Assembly (NCBI RefSeq): GCF_014201195.1
Contig: NZ_JACHDS010000001.1
Span: 4,402,001-4,466,000 of the forward strand
Length of the DNA: 64,000 nucleotides
Direction: 5' to 3'
DNA from: Nocardiopsis mwathae
Lineage (GTDB): Bacteria > Actinomycetota > Actinomycetes > Streptosporangiales > Streptosporangiaceae
Below, piece after piece: positions 16,343-24,872 of the stretch (position 1 is the stretch's first letter; each line of letters opens with the position of its first letter). Position numbers and translations under genes: made by a program. The notes under the pieces are model-generated. The model saw nothing but the letters and a program-made list of their open reading frames with translations. It was not told the origin of the DNA and did no database searches.

Positions 16343-18790
16343 ATGATCGACGACGCCGATACGGGGCGCTCGGCCGACGGGCGGCTCCCCACCTTCACCT
16401 CGTGGCTGCGGGACCGCTCCGACACCGAGCTGGCCGCTCTGTTCGAAGCGCGCCCCGACCTCATCACCCCGGTCCCCGCCGACATCGGCGCGCTGGCCGC
16501 ACGCGCCGCTTCCCGACCCGCCGTCCTGCGCGTCCTCGACCGGCTCGACCGCTTCACCCTCAACGTCCTCGAAGGCCTGGTCGCACTCGGCGACGACCGT
16601 GCGGGCACCGCCCCCGGCGTCGACCGCGACCGGCTCGCCGCCGCGCTGAACGCACCCGGCAAGCGGCTCGACGAGGCACTGGCCACCCTGCACCGCACCG
16701 CCCTGGTGTGGGAGGACGGCGCACGGCTCCGCCCCCTCACCGTGCTGCGCGACATCCTCACCCGGCCGGCCGGGCTCGGCCCGCCGCTGCGCCACCTGCT
16801 CGCCGGGCGGCCCGCCGACCGGTTGGACCGGCTCGCGGCCACCCTCGGCCTGCCCACCGGCCACACCGGCGCCGGCGACCCGGCCTCGCGCATCGCCGCG
16901 GCCGCCACCCCCGATCGGATCACCGAGCTCATCGCCGACGCCGGAGCACGCGCCCGCGAGGTACTGGACCGGCTCGCGTGGGGACCCCCGGACGGCACGG
17001 TGTCATCGGCGGCCTCCCGCGACGTGGACGCGGCCACCGCCGCCTCCCCCGTCGACCGCCTGCTCGCCCGCGGTCTGCTGGTCGCCACCGGGCCCGACAC
17101 CGTCACCCTCCCTCGGGAGGTGGGGCTGGCGCTGCGCGAGGGGCGGCCGTTCCACCCGATCGAAGCCGACCCGCCGCCGCTCACCGGCCCCCCGATCGAC
17201 CCCGACCGCGCCACACGGGCCGCAGCCGGCCAGGCGTTCACCGTGATCCGCTCGGTCGAGGAACTGCTGGAGCGCTGGGCCGAGGACCCGCCGGGCGTGC
17301 TGCGCAACGGCGGCCTGGGCGTCCGCGACCTGCGCCGGGCCGCCCAGAGCCTGGACACCGACGAGCCGACCGCCGCGCTGCTCATCGAGACCGCGCACGC
17401 CGCCGGGCTGCTGGCCGCCGACGCCGAGGTGGGCGGTGAGTGGCTGCCCACCCCCGGCTACGACCTGTGGCGCCGCTCCGCACCCGAACGGCGCTGGCTG
17501 CGGCTGGCCGAGGCGTGGCTCCGCTCCACCCGGGTGGCCGGGCTGAGCGCGTCGGCGGACGCCCGCGGCCGGTCGCGCAACGTCCTCGGTGAGGGCCTGG
17601 ACCGCCGCTCGGCCCCCGAGGTCCGCCGCGACGTCCTGCACGCGCTCGCCGCCGCCCCCGAGGAGACCGCACCCACCCCCGACGCGGTGACCGCGTACCT
17701 GGCCTGGCTGCGCCCGCGCCGCCAGAGCCCGGCCACGGCCGGCCTCATCGACATCACCCTGCGGGAGGCGGCACTGCTCGGCTGCACCGGGCGCGGTGCC
17801 ATCGCCCCGCACACGCGGGCGCTGCTGGAGGAGGCCGCCGACCAGGACACCCCCGTCGCCGAGCGGGACCACTCGCGCGCCGCCGACCTGCTCGGCGCCG
17901 AGCTGCCCGCCCCGCTGGAGCACATCCTGGTCCAGGGCGACCTCACCGCCGTGGCCCCCGGCCCCCTCGTCTGGGACCTGGCCCGGGAGCTGGCGCTGGC
18001 CGCCGACGTCGAGTCGACCGGCGGCGCCACCGTGTACCGGTTCACCGACGCCTCCATCCGCCGCGCCCTGGACGCGGGGCGCGGTGCCGCCGACATCACC
18101 GCTCTGCTGGAGCGCCACTCCCAGACCCCGCTGCCCCAGGCGCTGCGCTACCTCATCGACGACGTCGCCCGCCGGCACGGCCGGCTGCGCGTCGGCACCG
18201 CGTCGAGCTACCTGCGCTGCGACGAGCCGACGGTGCTCGACGAACTGCTCGGCGACCGCCGCACCGCCGACCTGATGCTGGTACGGCTGGCGCCCACCGT
18301 CGTGGCCTCCCGCACGGCCCGCGCGACCCTGCTGGACCGGCTGACCGATCTGGGCTACCACCCGGTGCCCGAGGACACCACCGGCGCGGTGCGGCTGAGC
18401 GGGCCGGAGGAACGCCGGGCGGAGGACCGCCGGCCGGCCCGCGAGTTCGACGAGCCCGCACCCGTGGGCCCCGCACTGCGGATGGCCGCGGTGCGGGCGG
18501 TGCGGGCCGGGGACGAGGCCGCGACGGCGGTGCGCCGCCCCGTCCCGGCTCCGGACGCCGCTCCCCCGCGCTCCGCCACCTCCGCCACGCTCGCCGCGCT
18601 CACGGCCGCCACGGAGCAGGGGCGCCGCGTGTGGATCGGCTACCTGGACACCGACGGCCGCGCGAGCAGCCGCATCGTGGAACCCGCCCGGATCGACGGG
18701 GGCTACATGACGGGCTACGACGCGACGCGCGCCGCGGTGCACCGGTTCGCCGTCCACCGCATCACCGGCGTGGCCGACCTGGACACCTGA
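16343..18790 (+). CDS. Helicase-associated protein (partner of XPB), WYL-like C-terminus
   Basis: 815 residues. 'LPTFTSWLRDRSDTELAALFEARPDLITPVPADIGALAARAASRPAVLRVLDRLDRFTLNVLEGLVAL' is the typical start of the actinobacterial helicase-associated family, and the 'ILVQGDLTAVAPGPLVWDLARELALAADVESTGGATVYRFTDASIRRAL' block is its conserved Helicase_C_3 segment. The last ~70 residues (VWIGYLDTDGRASSRIVEPARIDGGYMTGYDATRAAVHRFAVHRITGV) look WYL-like. It has no Walker motifs of its own. In related genomes this gene sits close to the XPB helicase gene; here that gene starts 3.9 kb downstream. Repair role inferred. Confidence 0.85.
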   Translation: MIDDADTGRSADGRLPTFTSWLRDRSDTELAALFEARPDLITPVPADIGALAARAASRPAVLRVLDRLDRFTLNVLEGLVALGDDRAGTAPGVDRDRLAAALNAPGKRLDEALATLHRTALVWEDGARLRPLTVLRDILTRPAGLGPPLRHLLAGRPADRLDRLAATLGLPTGHTGAGDPASRIAAAATPDRITELIADAGARAREVLDRLAWGPPDGTVSSAASRDVDAATAASPVDRLLARGLLVATGPDTVTLPREVGLALREGRPFHPIEADPPPLTGPPIDPDRATRAAAGQAFTVIRSVEELLERWAEDPPGVLRNGGLGVRDLRRAAQSLDTDEPTAALLIETAHAAGLLAADAEVGGEWLPTPGYDLWRRSAPERRWLRLAEAWLRSTRVAGLSASADARGRSRNVLGEGLDRRSAPEVRRDVLHALAAAPEETAPTPDAVTAYLAWLRPRRQSPATAGLIDITLREAALLGCTGRGAIAPHTRALLEEAADQDTPVAERDHSRAADLLGAELPAPLEHILVQGDLTAVAPGPLVWDLARELALAADVESTGGATVYRFTDASIRRALDAGRGAADITALLERHSQTPLPQALRYLIDDVARRHGRLRVGTASSYLRCDEPTVLDELLGDRRTADLMLVRLAPTVVASRTARATLLDRLTDLGYHPVPEDTTGAVRLSGPEERRAEDRRPAREFDEPAPVGPALRMAAVRAVRAGDEAATAVRRPVPAPDAAPPRSATSATLAALTAATEQGRRVWIGYLDTDGRASSRIVEPARIDGGYMTGYDATRAAVHRFAVHRITGVADLDT

Positions 18791-18810
18791 CCCTCCCCGC
18801 GCCCTTCTTC

Positions 18811-18874
18811 CATTGATCGACCGGATATCGACCGAATTCTCGCCGGTATTCGGTCGATCTCCCCGAGATCATCG
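18811..18874. repeat. Imperfect palindrome related to the GTTGATC family
   Basis: The core is an 11-bp perfect inverted repeat ATCGACCGAAT (18827-18837) with ATTCGGTCGAT (18848-18858). The flanks ATTGATC and CGAGATCATC resemble the decayed outer boundaries of the other family members. It lies just after the helicase-associated gene and may end its transcript. Confidence 0.6.
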
Positions 18875-19002
18875 GAGAATCCGGGGATCCGGCATTGGGG
18901 GAAGGGCGGTCGTTGCGTAGGTTGAGCCTGGCGCCGAGGGCGGTACACATGGGGGCGGCGCCGTGGCCGACGGATTCGCGGAGTAGGGACGGGACGACAT
19001 CG

Positions 19003-19419
19003 ATGAGCAACCAGTCGCTGCCGCCGGGGGCCTCCTCACCCCGGGACGACGACCGGCCGGACCGGGCGCGCGGCCGCGGGCACGAGGCTGTGTCGGCGGT
19101 GCGGGACGACGGTCGAGCGCATCGGCCGACGGCGGGGGGCGGGGCGAGCAGCTCCACCATGGCCCTCATCCTGCACGCCATGACGTTCCTGTGCTGCGCC
19201 AACTGGATCTTCGGCGTGATCGGGATCGTGTTCGCGGTCCGCGCGGCGCACAAGCGCGACCAGGGCCGCTACCTGGAGGCCGAGACGCTGACCCGCTACT
19301 CCTGGTACTGCCTGGGGGCCGCGGCCGTCATGTTCACGGTCATGCTGGTGCTGTCCCTGTGGATCCTCACCCAGGCGGGCTCCTGGGTGGAGGGCATCGC
19401 CCCGGTGCCCAACTGGTAA
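19003..19419 (+). CDS. CD225/dispanin-like small membrane protein 1
   Basis: 138 residues: a polar, R/D-rich N-terminal half, then two hydrophobic segments. The first, 'ALILHAMTFLCCANWIFGVIGIVFAVRAAHKRDQGRYLEAETLTRYSWY', has the L-x-C-C...G-I-x-x-x-x-x-A...G-x-Y-x-x-A pattern of CD225 (interferon-induced transmembrane protein-like) proteins, a family common in actinobacteria with no known bacterial function. The ATG at 19003 is weakly supported by GGGACG. It is first of three similar genes in tandem. Confidence 0.7.
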   Translation: MSNQSLPPGASSPRDDDRPDRARGRGHEAVSAVRDDGRAHRPTAGGGASSSTMALILHAMTFLCCANWIFGVIGIVFAVRAAHKRDQGRYLEAETLTRYSWYCLGAAAVMFTVMLVLSLWILTQAGSWVEGIAPVPNW

Positions 19420-19427
19420 GCGGCTAC

Positions 19428-19499
19428 CCTTCGTTGATCTCGGGGATATCGGGGTAAAAATCGGCCGTGAGACCCCGATATCTCCGAGATCAACGAAGG
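19428..19499. repeat. Long intergenic palindrome, GTTGATC family, copy 3
   Basis: Two 28-bp arms (19428-19455 and 19472-19499) match with one G/A difference that still allows a G-U pair in RNA; the loop is 16 nt. The arm runs CCTTCGTTGATCTCGGGGAT then ATCGGGGT. Unlike most copies it lies between two genes on the same strand, 8 nt after one stop and 21 nt before the next start, so it may separate the two dispanin-like genes into different transcripts. Confidence 0.85.
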
Positions 19500-19520
19500 G
19501 ACGGGGAGCGGAGGGAGACG

Positions 19521-20090
19521 ATGGACGAGCAGTGGCCGCGGGTGCCGCGGTACTGGGACGCCCCTGCGGGGGCGGGGCCGTGGGACCGGGCCGACCGGAG
19601 CGGTGGCCACCCCGGCGGCGGCAACGGGTCCGGGTCCGGCGCCTGGGCGCCCCCGGCCGCACCTCCCGCGGCGCCGGCACCGCTGCCGCCGTCCGCGGCG
19701 TACCCGGGATACCCGGCGCCCCCCTGGCCTGCCGCCCACCCGGCGCACGCCCACCCCCGCTTCGAGCCGCCGGGCGTCCCCGCGGCGCCGCATTGCCACG
19801 GTCCGGCTCCGTGCGGCCCTCCGGCCCGCGTGGGGAGCGCCGTGGCCGCCCTCGTCGGCGCGATCCTCACCCTGGTGTTCCCGATATTCTTCCTCGTGGT
19901 CGGTGAGCCCCTGCTCTTCCTGCTGATGAACATCCCGGGCATCGTCCTGGGGATCCTGGGGCTGACCAAGACCGCCGACCCCGCCGAGGTCGAACGCTCC
20001 ATCGGACACACCTGGGCGTGCACGCTCGCCTACATCGCCCTGGTGGTCATCATCGCCTCCTGGATGTTCGCCCCCGTCGGTACGGTGTGA
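19521..20090 (+). CDS. CD225/dispanin-like small membrane protein 2, proline-rich
   Basis: 189 residues. The first ~105 are low-complexity (rich in P, A, G, H), and the rest holds two or three hydrophobic segments: 'VGSAVAALVGAILTLVFPIFFLVVGEPLLFLLMNIPGIVLGILGLTKTADPAEVERSIGHTWACTLAYIALVVIIASWMF'. The architecture copies its neighbours, though the C-C signature is lost. ATG 19521 has GGAGGGAG directly upstream. Proline-rich cytoplasmic tails on short membrane anchors suggest a protein-docking role, which is only inference. Confidence 0.65.
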   Translation: MDEQWPRVPRYWDAPAGAGPWDRADRSGGHPGGGNGSGSGAWAPPAAPPAAPAPLPPSAAYPGYPAPPWPAAHPAHAHPRFEPPGVPAAPHCHGPAPCGPPARVGSAVAALVGAILTLVFPIFFLVVGEPLLFLLMNIPGIVLGILGLTKTADPAEVERSIGHTWACTLAYIALVVIIASWMFAPVGTV

Positions 20091-20213
20091 GGCCCCACCT
20101 CTGGCCGGAATCGGCCGCAGCCGCCCGCAACCGGTCGGCCCTCTTCACCGTCGAAGTACGACCGGGTGCGCAAGCGCGGCCCGCCCCTGACGATCCCCGG
20201 AGGTTGCACGACG

Positions 20214-20633
20214 ATGAGCGCACAGTGGCCCGACCCCCAACAGGGGCACTGGAACAGGCCGACCGGCGGCTATGAGCCGCAGGCGGGCGGCCAGCCCGGC
20301 ACGGGGTGGGGGCAGGCCTCTCCACACCCCGCCTACCCGCCGCCCTACATGCCCGGCTACCCAGCGCCCTACCCCGGTGGCGGGCCGGTCGAGGAGCCGC
20401 CGAGCACCGGCGGCCTGGTCGGCGCCATGATCGTCGCGGTCGTGACCGCCATGCTCTGCAGCGGCACCAACCTCGTCGGAATCGTCCTCGGCGCGATCGC
20501 CCTGGCCAAGCGCACCTCGGAGCCCGCTGAGGCCCGCAAACTCACCAAGTACACGTGGATCTGCAACTGGATTCACATCGGCATCCTCCTGCTCGTCATC
20601 GGATTCTTCGCCGTCGTGATCGCCTTCGCCTGA
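20214..20633 (+). CDS. CD225/dispanin-like small membrane protein 3
   Basis: 139 residues with a P/G/Y-rich N-terminus (HPAYPPPYMPGYPAPYPGGG) and two helices: 'GLVGAMIVAVVTAMLCSGTNLVGIVLGAIALAKRTSEPAEARKLTKYTWICNWIHIGILLLVIGFFAVVIAFA'. The G-I-V-L-G-A-I-A-L-A-K...A-R-K-L-T-K-Y pattern fits CD225-like proteins. ATG 20214 is 10 nt after GGAGG. It is the last of three tandem relatives, which likely arose by duplication. Confidence 0.68.
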   Translation: MSAQWPDPQQGHWNRPTGGYEPQAGGQPGTGWGQASPHPAYPPPYMPGYPAPYPGGGPVEEPPSTGGLVGAMIVAVVTAMLCSGTNLVGIVLGAIALAKRTSEPAEARKLTKYTWICNWIHIGILLLVIGFFAVVIAFA

Positions 20634-20662
20634 CCCCCGGTCGTCCCGCCCGGGGCCGGGGG
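20634..20662. terminator. Candidate terminator between convergent genes
   Basis: CCCCCGG (20634-20640) pairs with CCGGGGG (20656-20662) in the 34-bp gap between the third dispanin-like gene and the TetR gene. Confidence 0.35.
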
Positions 20663-20667
20663 CCGGA

Positions 20668-21279
20668 TCACAGGGCGTCGACGGCGTCGCGCAGCACGGC
20701 GTGCGCGGCCTCCGTGGTCATCACCCCGGCGAGCCATCGGGCACCGACCCCCTCGACCAGGGCGGTCAGCCGCTCCGCCGTCGTCTCCGGGTCCGTTCCG
20801 GCGGGGATGCTGCCGTCGCGTCGGCCGTCGCGGATGATCTCGGCCAGGTCGGCGTTCCATCGGCGGGTGGACTCCGCGACGAGGGGACGCAGCGACTCGT
20901 CGAAGACGGCCGCCGCGCACATCTCGCCCCAGACCGCGGAGTTCGCGCGGACTTCGGGGGTGTCCTGGACCTCCCGGAGGACGACCTCGCGCAGGAGGTC
21001 GGCGGCGGGGCGGTCCCACCCGTCCCCGTCCCCGTCCCCGCCGGCCAGCGGATCGGTGTAGCGGTCGGCGCGCTCGTTCACGTGGGCCATGGCCCCGGCC
21101 AGCAGGCCGCGCCGGTTCTTGAAGTGGTAGTAGATGAGCGCGGTGGAGGTCCCCGCCTCCTCGGCGACCTGCTCCACGCGCAGCCCGCGGACCCCGCGCC
21201 GCGCGATCACCCTGCAGGTCGCGTCGAGCAGGGCCCGCCGCTTATCCGACTTGTCCAGCTTGTCCGATGCGTCGTTCAC
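20668..21279 (-). CDS. TetR family regulator, downstream of agmatine deiminase
   Basis: 203 residues. The N-terminal HTH is 'KRRALLDATCRVIARRGVRGLRVEQVAEEAGTSTALIYYHFKNRRGLLAGAM'; the C-terminal ligand domain is BetI-like. The GTG at 21279 follows AAGGATGGAACC. It lies 96 bp behind the agmatine deiminase gene on the same strand, and a perfect 12-bp-armed palindrome sits in front of that gene, so the simplest reading is a regulator that controls its own operon. The ligand could be agmatine or another polyamine (inference). Confidence 0.88.
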   Translation of the reverse strand: MNDASDKLDKSDKRRALLDATCRVIARRGVRGLRVEQVAEEAGTSTALIYYHFKNRRGLLAGAMAHVNERADRYTDPLAGGDGDGDGWDRPAADLLREVVLREVQDTPEVRANSAVWGEMCAAAVFDESLRPLVAESTRRWNADLAEIIRDGRRDGSIPAGTDPETTAERLTALVEGVGARWLAGVMTTEAAHAVLRDAVDAL

Positions 21280-21375
21280 GGTTCCATCCTTACCGGACCG
21301 CACCCCCGCCGCGACCGCGGCCAACGGCCGGGGGCCGCGGTGCGGCAGGGGTGCGGCAGGGGTGCGGCGGCGAGG

Positions 21376-22542
21376 TCAGCGGTCGGACACCGGGAGCTGC
21401 TGGGTGGAGCAGTGGATGCCCCCACCGCCTTCGGCCAGGGAGTCGATCCGCACCTGGCGGACCTCCCGGTCCGCGTGCAGGTCCCCGATGATCCCGGCGG
21501 CGCGGTCGTCGGCCTCCCGGTCACCGAAGGCGGGCATGACGACCGCGCCGTTGGCGACGTAGTAGTTGATGTACGACGGCAGGAACGCCTCGCCCACATC
21601 GCCGATCCGGCGCGGGTCGGCCTCGGGGAGGTCGATGACGTCCGGCCTCCGCCCCTCGGCGTCGGCGGCCTCGGACAGCACTGCGAACGCCTCGTCCTCA
21701 CAGCGCGTCCACACCTCGTCGGACGCGTCGGGCACGGAGCGGTTCAGCAGTACGACACCCGGCCGCGCGAACCTGGCGAGGCTGTCGATGTGCGCGTCGG
21801 TGACATCCGCGCCCGCGACCCCGGCGAGCCACACGACCGTGCGCACACCCAGGACACGGCGCAGTTCCGCCTCGATCTCGTCCCGGCTCATGCCCGGGTT
21901 GCGGTTGGGGTTGACCCAGGAGCTCTCGGTGGCCATCAGCGTGCCCTCACCGTCGATCTCGATGGCACCGCCCTCACCGACGATGGACGCCCGCACCCGG
22001 GGGACGCCGATCTCCTCCAGCAGCCGACGCGCGACCGCGCCGTCGTCGTCGTGGTCCTGCTTGCCGCCCCAGCCGTTGAACCCGAAGTCGATTCCGACGA
22101 GGCCGTCGGAGCCATGGACGAAGGTCGGACCGCTGTCGCGGACCCAGAGGTCGTCCACGGGCAGGGGCAGGACCTCCACGCCCGAGCCGCAGGCCCGCCG
22201 CGCGTCGTCCGCCTGCTCGGGGCGGGCGAGCATGGTCACCGGCTCGAAGTCGGCGATCGCGCGGGCGATGCGGGCGATGTCGGCGCGGACGCCGGGGATC
22301 AGCTCCTCCCAGTACGGCGCGCCGGCCGGCCAGGCCATGAACGTCCGCTCGTGCGGCGTCCGCTCGGAGGGCATGGTGTACGCGGCGTCGCCGGCGCCGC
22401 CCCCCGTGGTTCCACTGTTGTCGGCCGGCATTGCGGCTCCCCTTTCCCCGTCGGACCCCGCGCACCCGCCGAGGAGCACGGCGCCCCCGGCAAGTGCTCC
22501 GAAACGCAGCAGGTCACGGCGCGGCGGTGCGAAGTCCGGCAT
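21376..22542 (-). CDS. Agmatine deiminase-family enzyme, Tat-exported lipoprotein
   Basis: 388 residues. The N-terminus has a twin-arginine signal with a lipobox (PPRRDLLRFGALAGGAVLLGGC), so the protein should be a folded lipoprotein on the outer membrane face, unusual for this normally cytoplasmic enzyme. The mature part is a PAD_porph-type deiminase: 'TFMAWPAGAPYW', 'DDLWVRDSGPTFV', 'GFNGWGGKQDHDDD', 'EGGAIEIDGEGTLMATESS', 'DAHIDSLARF' and the catalytic cysteine in 'GGGGIHCSTQQLP'. The reaction would be agmatine to N-carbamoylputrescine plus ammonia. ATG 22542 is better placed after AAGGGGAA than the GTG at 22548. Confidence 0.88.
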   Translation of the reverse strand: MPDFAPPRRDLLRFGALAGGAVLLGGCAGSDGERGAAMPADNSGTTGGGAGDAAYTMPSERTPHERTFMAWPAGAPYWEELIPGVRADIARIARAIADFEPVTMLARPEQADDARRACGSGVEVLPLPVDDLWVRDSGPTFVHGSDGLVGIDFGFNGWGGKQDHDDDGAVARRLLEEIGVPRVRASIVGEGGAIEIDGEGTLMATESSWVNPNRNPGMSRDEIEAELRRVLGVRTVVWLAGVAGADVTDAHIDSLARFARPGVVLLNRSVPDASDEVWTRCEDEAFAVLSEAADAEGRRPDVIDLPEADPRRIGDVGEAFLPSYINYYVANGAVVMPAFGDREADDRAAGIIGDLHADREVRQVRIDSLAEGGGGIHCSTQQLPVSDR

Positions 22543-22578
22543 GTTCACTTCCCCTTTCGGCGTCCGGACGCTCCGGAC

Positions 22579-22604
22579 ATCCTGACTGAATTTTCAGTCA
22601 GGAT
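22579..22604. promoter_or_regulatory. Perfect TetR-type operator between aguA-like and XPB genes
   Basis: A 26-bp palindrome with 12-bp perfect arms and a 2-bp centre (arms 22579-22590 and 22593-22604, core CTGAATTTTCAG). It lies 37 bp upstream of the agmatine deiminase start, in the divergent region shared with XPB. Size and symmetry fit TetR binding; the likely ligand is the TetR protein encoded at 20668-21279. Confidence 0.7.
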
Positions 22605-22734
22605 CGAGTGTATACGCTTCCCGGGGTGGCGCAACCCTGTCGCGCGCATACCCTGGGTGACGGGCCCGGCCCGCGACGTGCGCACACCGCACCGAGGTCG
22701 CCCCGCCCCTTCCGATCACCTCTGCGAGGTACGC

Positions 22735-24381
22735 GTGTCCTGCCTGATCGTCCAGTCCGACAAGACCCTGCTGCTCGAAGTCGACCACGACCTGGCCGAC
22801 GCGTGCCGACGCGCCATCGCGCCCTTCGCCGAGCTGGAACGGGCACCCGAGCACGTGCACACCTACCGGATCACCCCGCTGGCGCTGTGGAACGCGCGCG
22901 CCGCCGGGCACGACGCCGAGCAGGTCGTCGACGCCCTGATCGAGTACGCGCGCTACCCCGTCCCGCACTCGCTGCTGGTCGACATCGCCGAGACGATGGA
23001 CCGCTACGGGCGGCTGCGGCTGCTCTCCCACCCCGCCCACGGACTGGTGCTGCACGCCCTGGACCAGGCGGTGCTGGAGGAGGTCGTACGCGCCAGGAAG
23101 ATCAAGGGCATGCTCGGCGAGCGGATCGAGCCCGACACCGTGGCCGTGCACCCCAGCGAGCGCGGAAACCTCAAGCAGGCCCTTCTCAAGCTGGGCTGGC
23201 CGGCCGAGGACGGCGCCGGGTACGTCGACGGCGAAGCCCACGCCATCGGCCTCGCCGAAGACGGCTGGACACTGCGCGACTACCAGCGCGAGGCGGCCGA
23301 CGGCTTCCACTCCGGCGGGTCGGGCGTCGTGGTGCTTCCCTGCGGCGCCGGGAAGACGCTCGTCGGCGCGGCGGCCATGTCGCTGGCCAAGGCCACCACG
23401 CTGATCCTCGTCACCAACACCGTCTCGGTGCACCAGTGGCGCGACGAACTGCTGCGGCGCACCACGCTCACCGAGGACGAGATCGGTGAGTACTCCGGCA
23501 CCCGCAAGGAGGTCCGGCCGGTCACCATCGCCACCTACCAGGTGATGGCGGCACGCAGGAAGGGCGTCTACAGCCACCTGGAGCTGTTCGACGCGCGCGA
23601 CTGGGGCCTGATCATCTACGACGAGGTGCACCTGCTCCCGGCCCCGATCTTCCGGATGACCGCCGACCTGCAGGCACGCCGCCGCCTCGGCCTGACCGCC
23701 ACGCTGGTGCGCGAGGACGGCCGCGAGGGCGACGTGTTCTCGCTGATCGGCCCCAAGCGCTACGACGCGCCGTGGAAGGAGATGGAGAACCAGGGCTGGA
23801 TCGCCCCGGCCGAATGTGTGGAGGTCCGGGTCGACCTCGCGGAATCCGAGCGGCTGGCCTACGCGACCGCCGAACCCGAGGACAAGTACCGGTTCTGCTC
23901 CTCCACCTCCGCCAAGACGGCGGTGGTCCGGGAGCTGGTGCGGCGGCACGAGGGCGAGCAGACCCTCGTCATCGGCTCCTACATCGACCAGCTCGACGAA
24001 CTCGGCGCGGAGCTCGACGCGCCGGTGATCAAAGGCGAGACACGGGTGAAGGAGCGCGAACGGCTGTTCGACGCGTTCCGCGCCGGGGAACTCCGCACCC
24101 TGGTGGTGTCCAAGGTCGCCAACTTCTCGATCGACCTGCCCGAGGCCGGGGTGGCCATCCAGGTGTCGGGGTCGTTCGGCTCCCGCCAGGAGGAGGCGCA
24201 GCGGCTCGGCCGACTGCTGCGCCCCAAGTCCGACGCACGCAGCGCCCGCTTCTACGCGGTCGTCGCCCGCGACACCCTCGACCAGGACTACGCGGCACAC
24301 CGCCAACGTTTCCTCGCCGAGCAGGGCTACGCCTATCGGATCATGGACGCCGGAGACGTCCTCGCCGGCGAGGAGATCTGA
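22735..24381 (+). CDS. DNA repair helicase XPB
   Basis: 548 residues, highly similar in pattern to actinobacterial XPB: an N-terminal 'PLIVQSDKTLLLEVDH'-like damage-recognition region (here 'SCLIVQSDKTLLLEVDHDLADACRRAIAPFAELERAPEHVHTYRITPLALWNARAAGHDAEQVVDALIEYARYPVP'), Walker A P-C-G-A-G-K-T (202-208), the D-E-V-H box (296-299), the 'GLTATLVREDGR' motif and 'EEAQRLGRLLRP' of motif VI. It is a 3'-5' SF2 DNA helicase of excision repair. GTG 22735 with GAGG upstream matches the family start; the frame is open much farther upstream. Confidence 0.95.
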   Translation: MSCLIVQSDKTLLLEVDHDLADACRRAIAPFAELERAPEHVHTYRITPLALWNARAAGHDAEQVVDALIEYARYPVPHSLLVDIAETMDRYGRLRLLSHPAHGLVLHALDQAVLEEVVRARKIKGMLGERIEPDTVAVHPSERGNLKQALLKLGWPAEDGAGYVDGEAHAIGLAEDGWTLRDYQREAADGFHSGGSGVVVLPCGAGKTLVGAAAMSLAKATTLILVTNTVSVHQWRDELLRRTTLTEDEIGEYSGTRKEVRPVTIATYQVMAARRKGVYSHLELFDARDWGLIIYDEVHLLPAPIFRMTADLQARRRLGLTATLVREDGREGDVFSLIGPKRYDAPWKEMENQGWIAPAECVEVRVDLAESERLAYATAEPEDKYRFCSSTSAKTAVVRELVRRHEGEQTLVIGSYIDQLDELGAELDAPVIKGETRVKERERLFDAFRAGELRTLVVSKVANFSIDLPEAGVAIQVSGSFGSRQEEAQRLGRLLRPKSDARSARFYAVVARDTLDQDYAAHRQRFLAEQGYAYRIMDAGDVLAGEEI

Positions 24382-24453
24382 CCGCGCGCGGGCCCGCGCG
24401 CCCGGACGGCCGCAGCACCGGCGGGATCAGCCCGGCGGGGCCACCCGGCGGGG

Positions 24454-24690
24454 TCAGAACGAGGGCAGCCCGCCCAGCACGTAAGTGAACCCGGCGACGC
24501 CCCAGGCGATGAGGGCGTAGACGAGCGTCCGCGCGCGCAGCTCGGAGTTCCTGCGCATCGCGGGTGTGACGAAGGCGGCGACCATGAGGATCATCGCGAG
24601 CATCGCGGGGATCAGCGACGCCACGGCGAAGAGCTGCATCTGCGCGACGCACTCGGTGTAGTTGTCGCCGCTCAGCTCGCCACAGAACAA
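24454..24690 (-). CDS. Small two-helix membrane protein, probable TTG start
   Basis: 78 residues: a short N-terminus with two cysteines (FCGELSGDNYTECVAQMQ) then two transmembrane helices (LFAVASLIPAMLAMILMVAAFVTP and TLVYALIAWGVAGFTYVLGG). No ATG or GTG fits upstream; the TTG at 24690 has GGGAGAA immediately before it. An internal ATG would give only 62 residues and lose the conserved-looking cysteines. No family is recognised. It is convergent with XPB and divergent from R2lox. Confidence 0.5.
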   Translation of the reverse strand: MFCGELSGDNYTECVAQMQLFAVASLIPAMLAMILMVAAFVTPAMRRNSELRARTLVYALIAWGVAGFTYVLGGLPSF

Positions 24691-24872
24691 CGGTTCTCCC
24701 GGTTCGAGGGTCGAAGGGCCCCGGTCGGCCGCCCGGTGGACGGCACCATATCGACGGTACCGTTTCGGCGGTGTGATCGGCGCCGATGCGTTCTGCGGGT
24801 GCGCCCGCCCTTTACAGTCCGCCGGTGCGCGCCGCATCGTGGAAGGTCCGGAGCCATCCTGGAGGTACCCCC

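Noticed and set aside
20701-22734. N-terminal 678-residue extension of the XPB frame
   Set aside because: It runs antisense through the TetR and agmatine deiminase genes; the family start and ribosome site place XPB at 22735.
24695-24725. GGTTCGAGGGTCGAAGG-like sequence resembling a tRNA T-arm
   Set aside because: No acceptor stem, anticodon arm or CCA context could be built around it.
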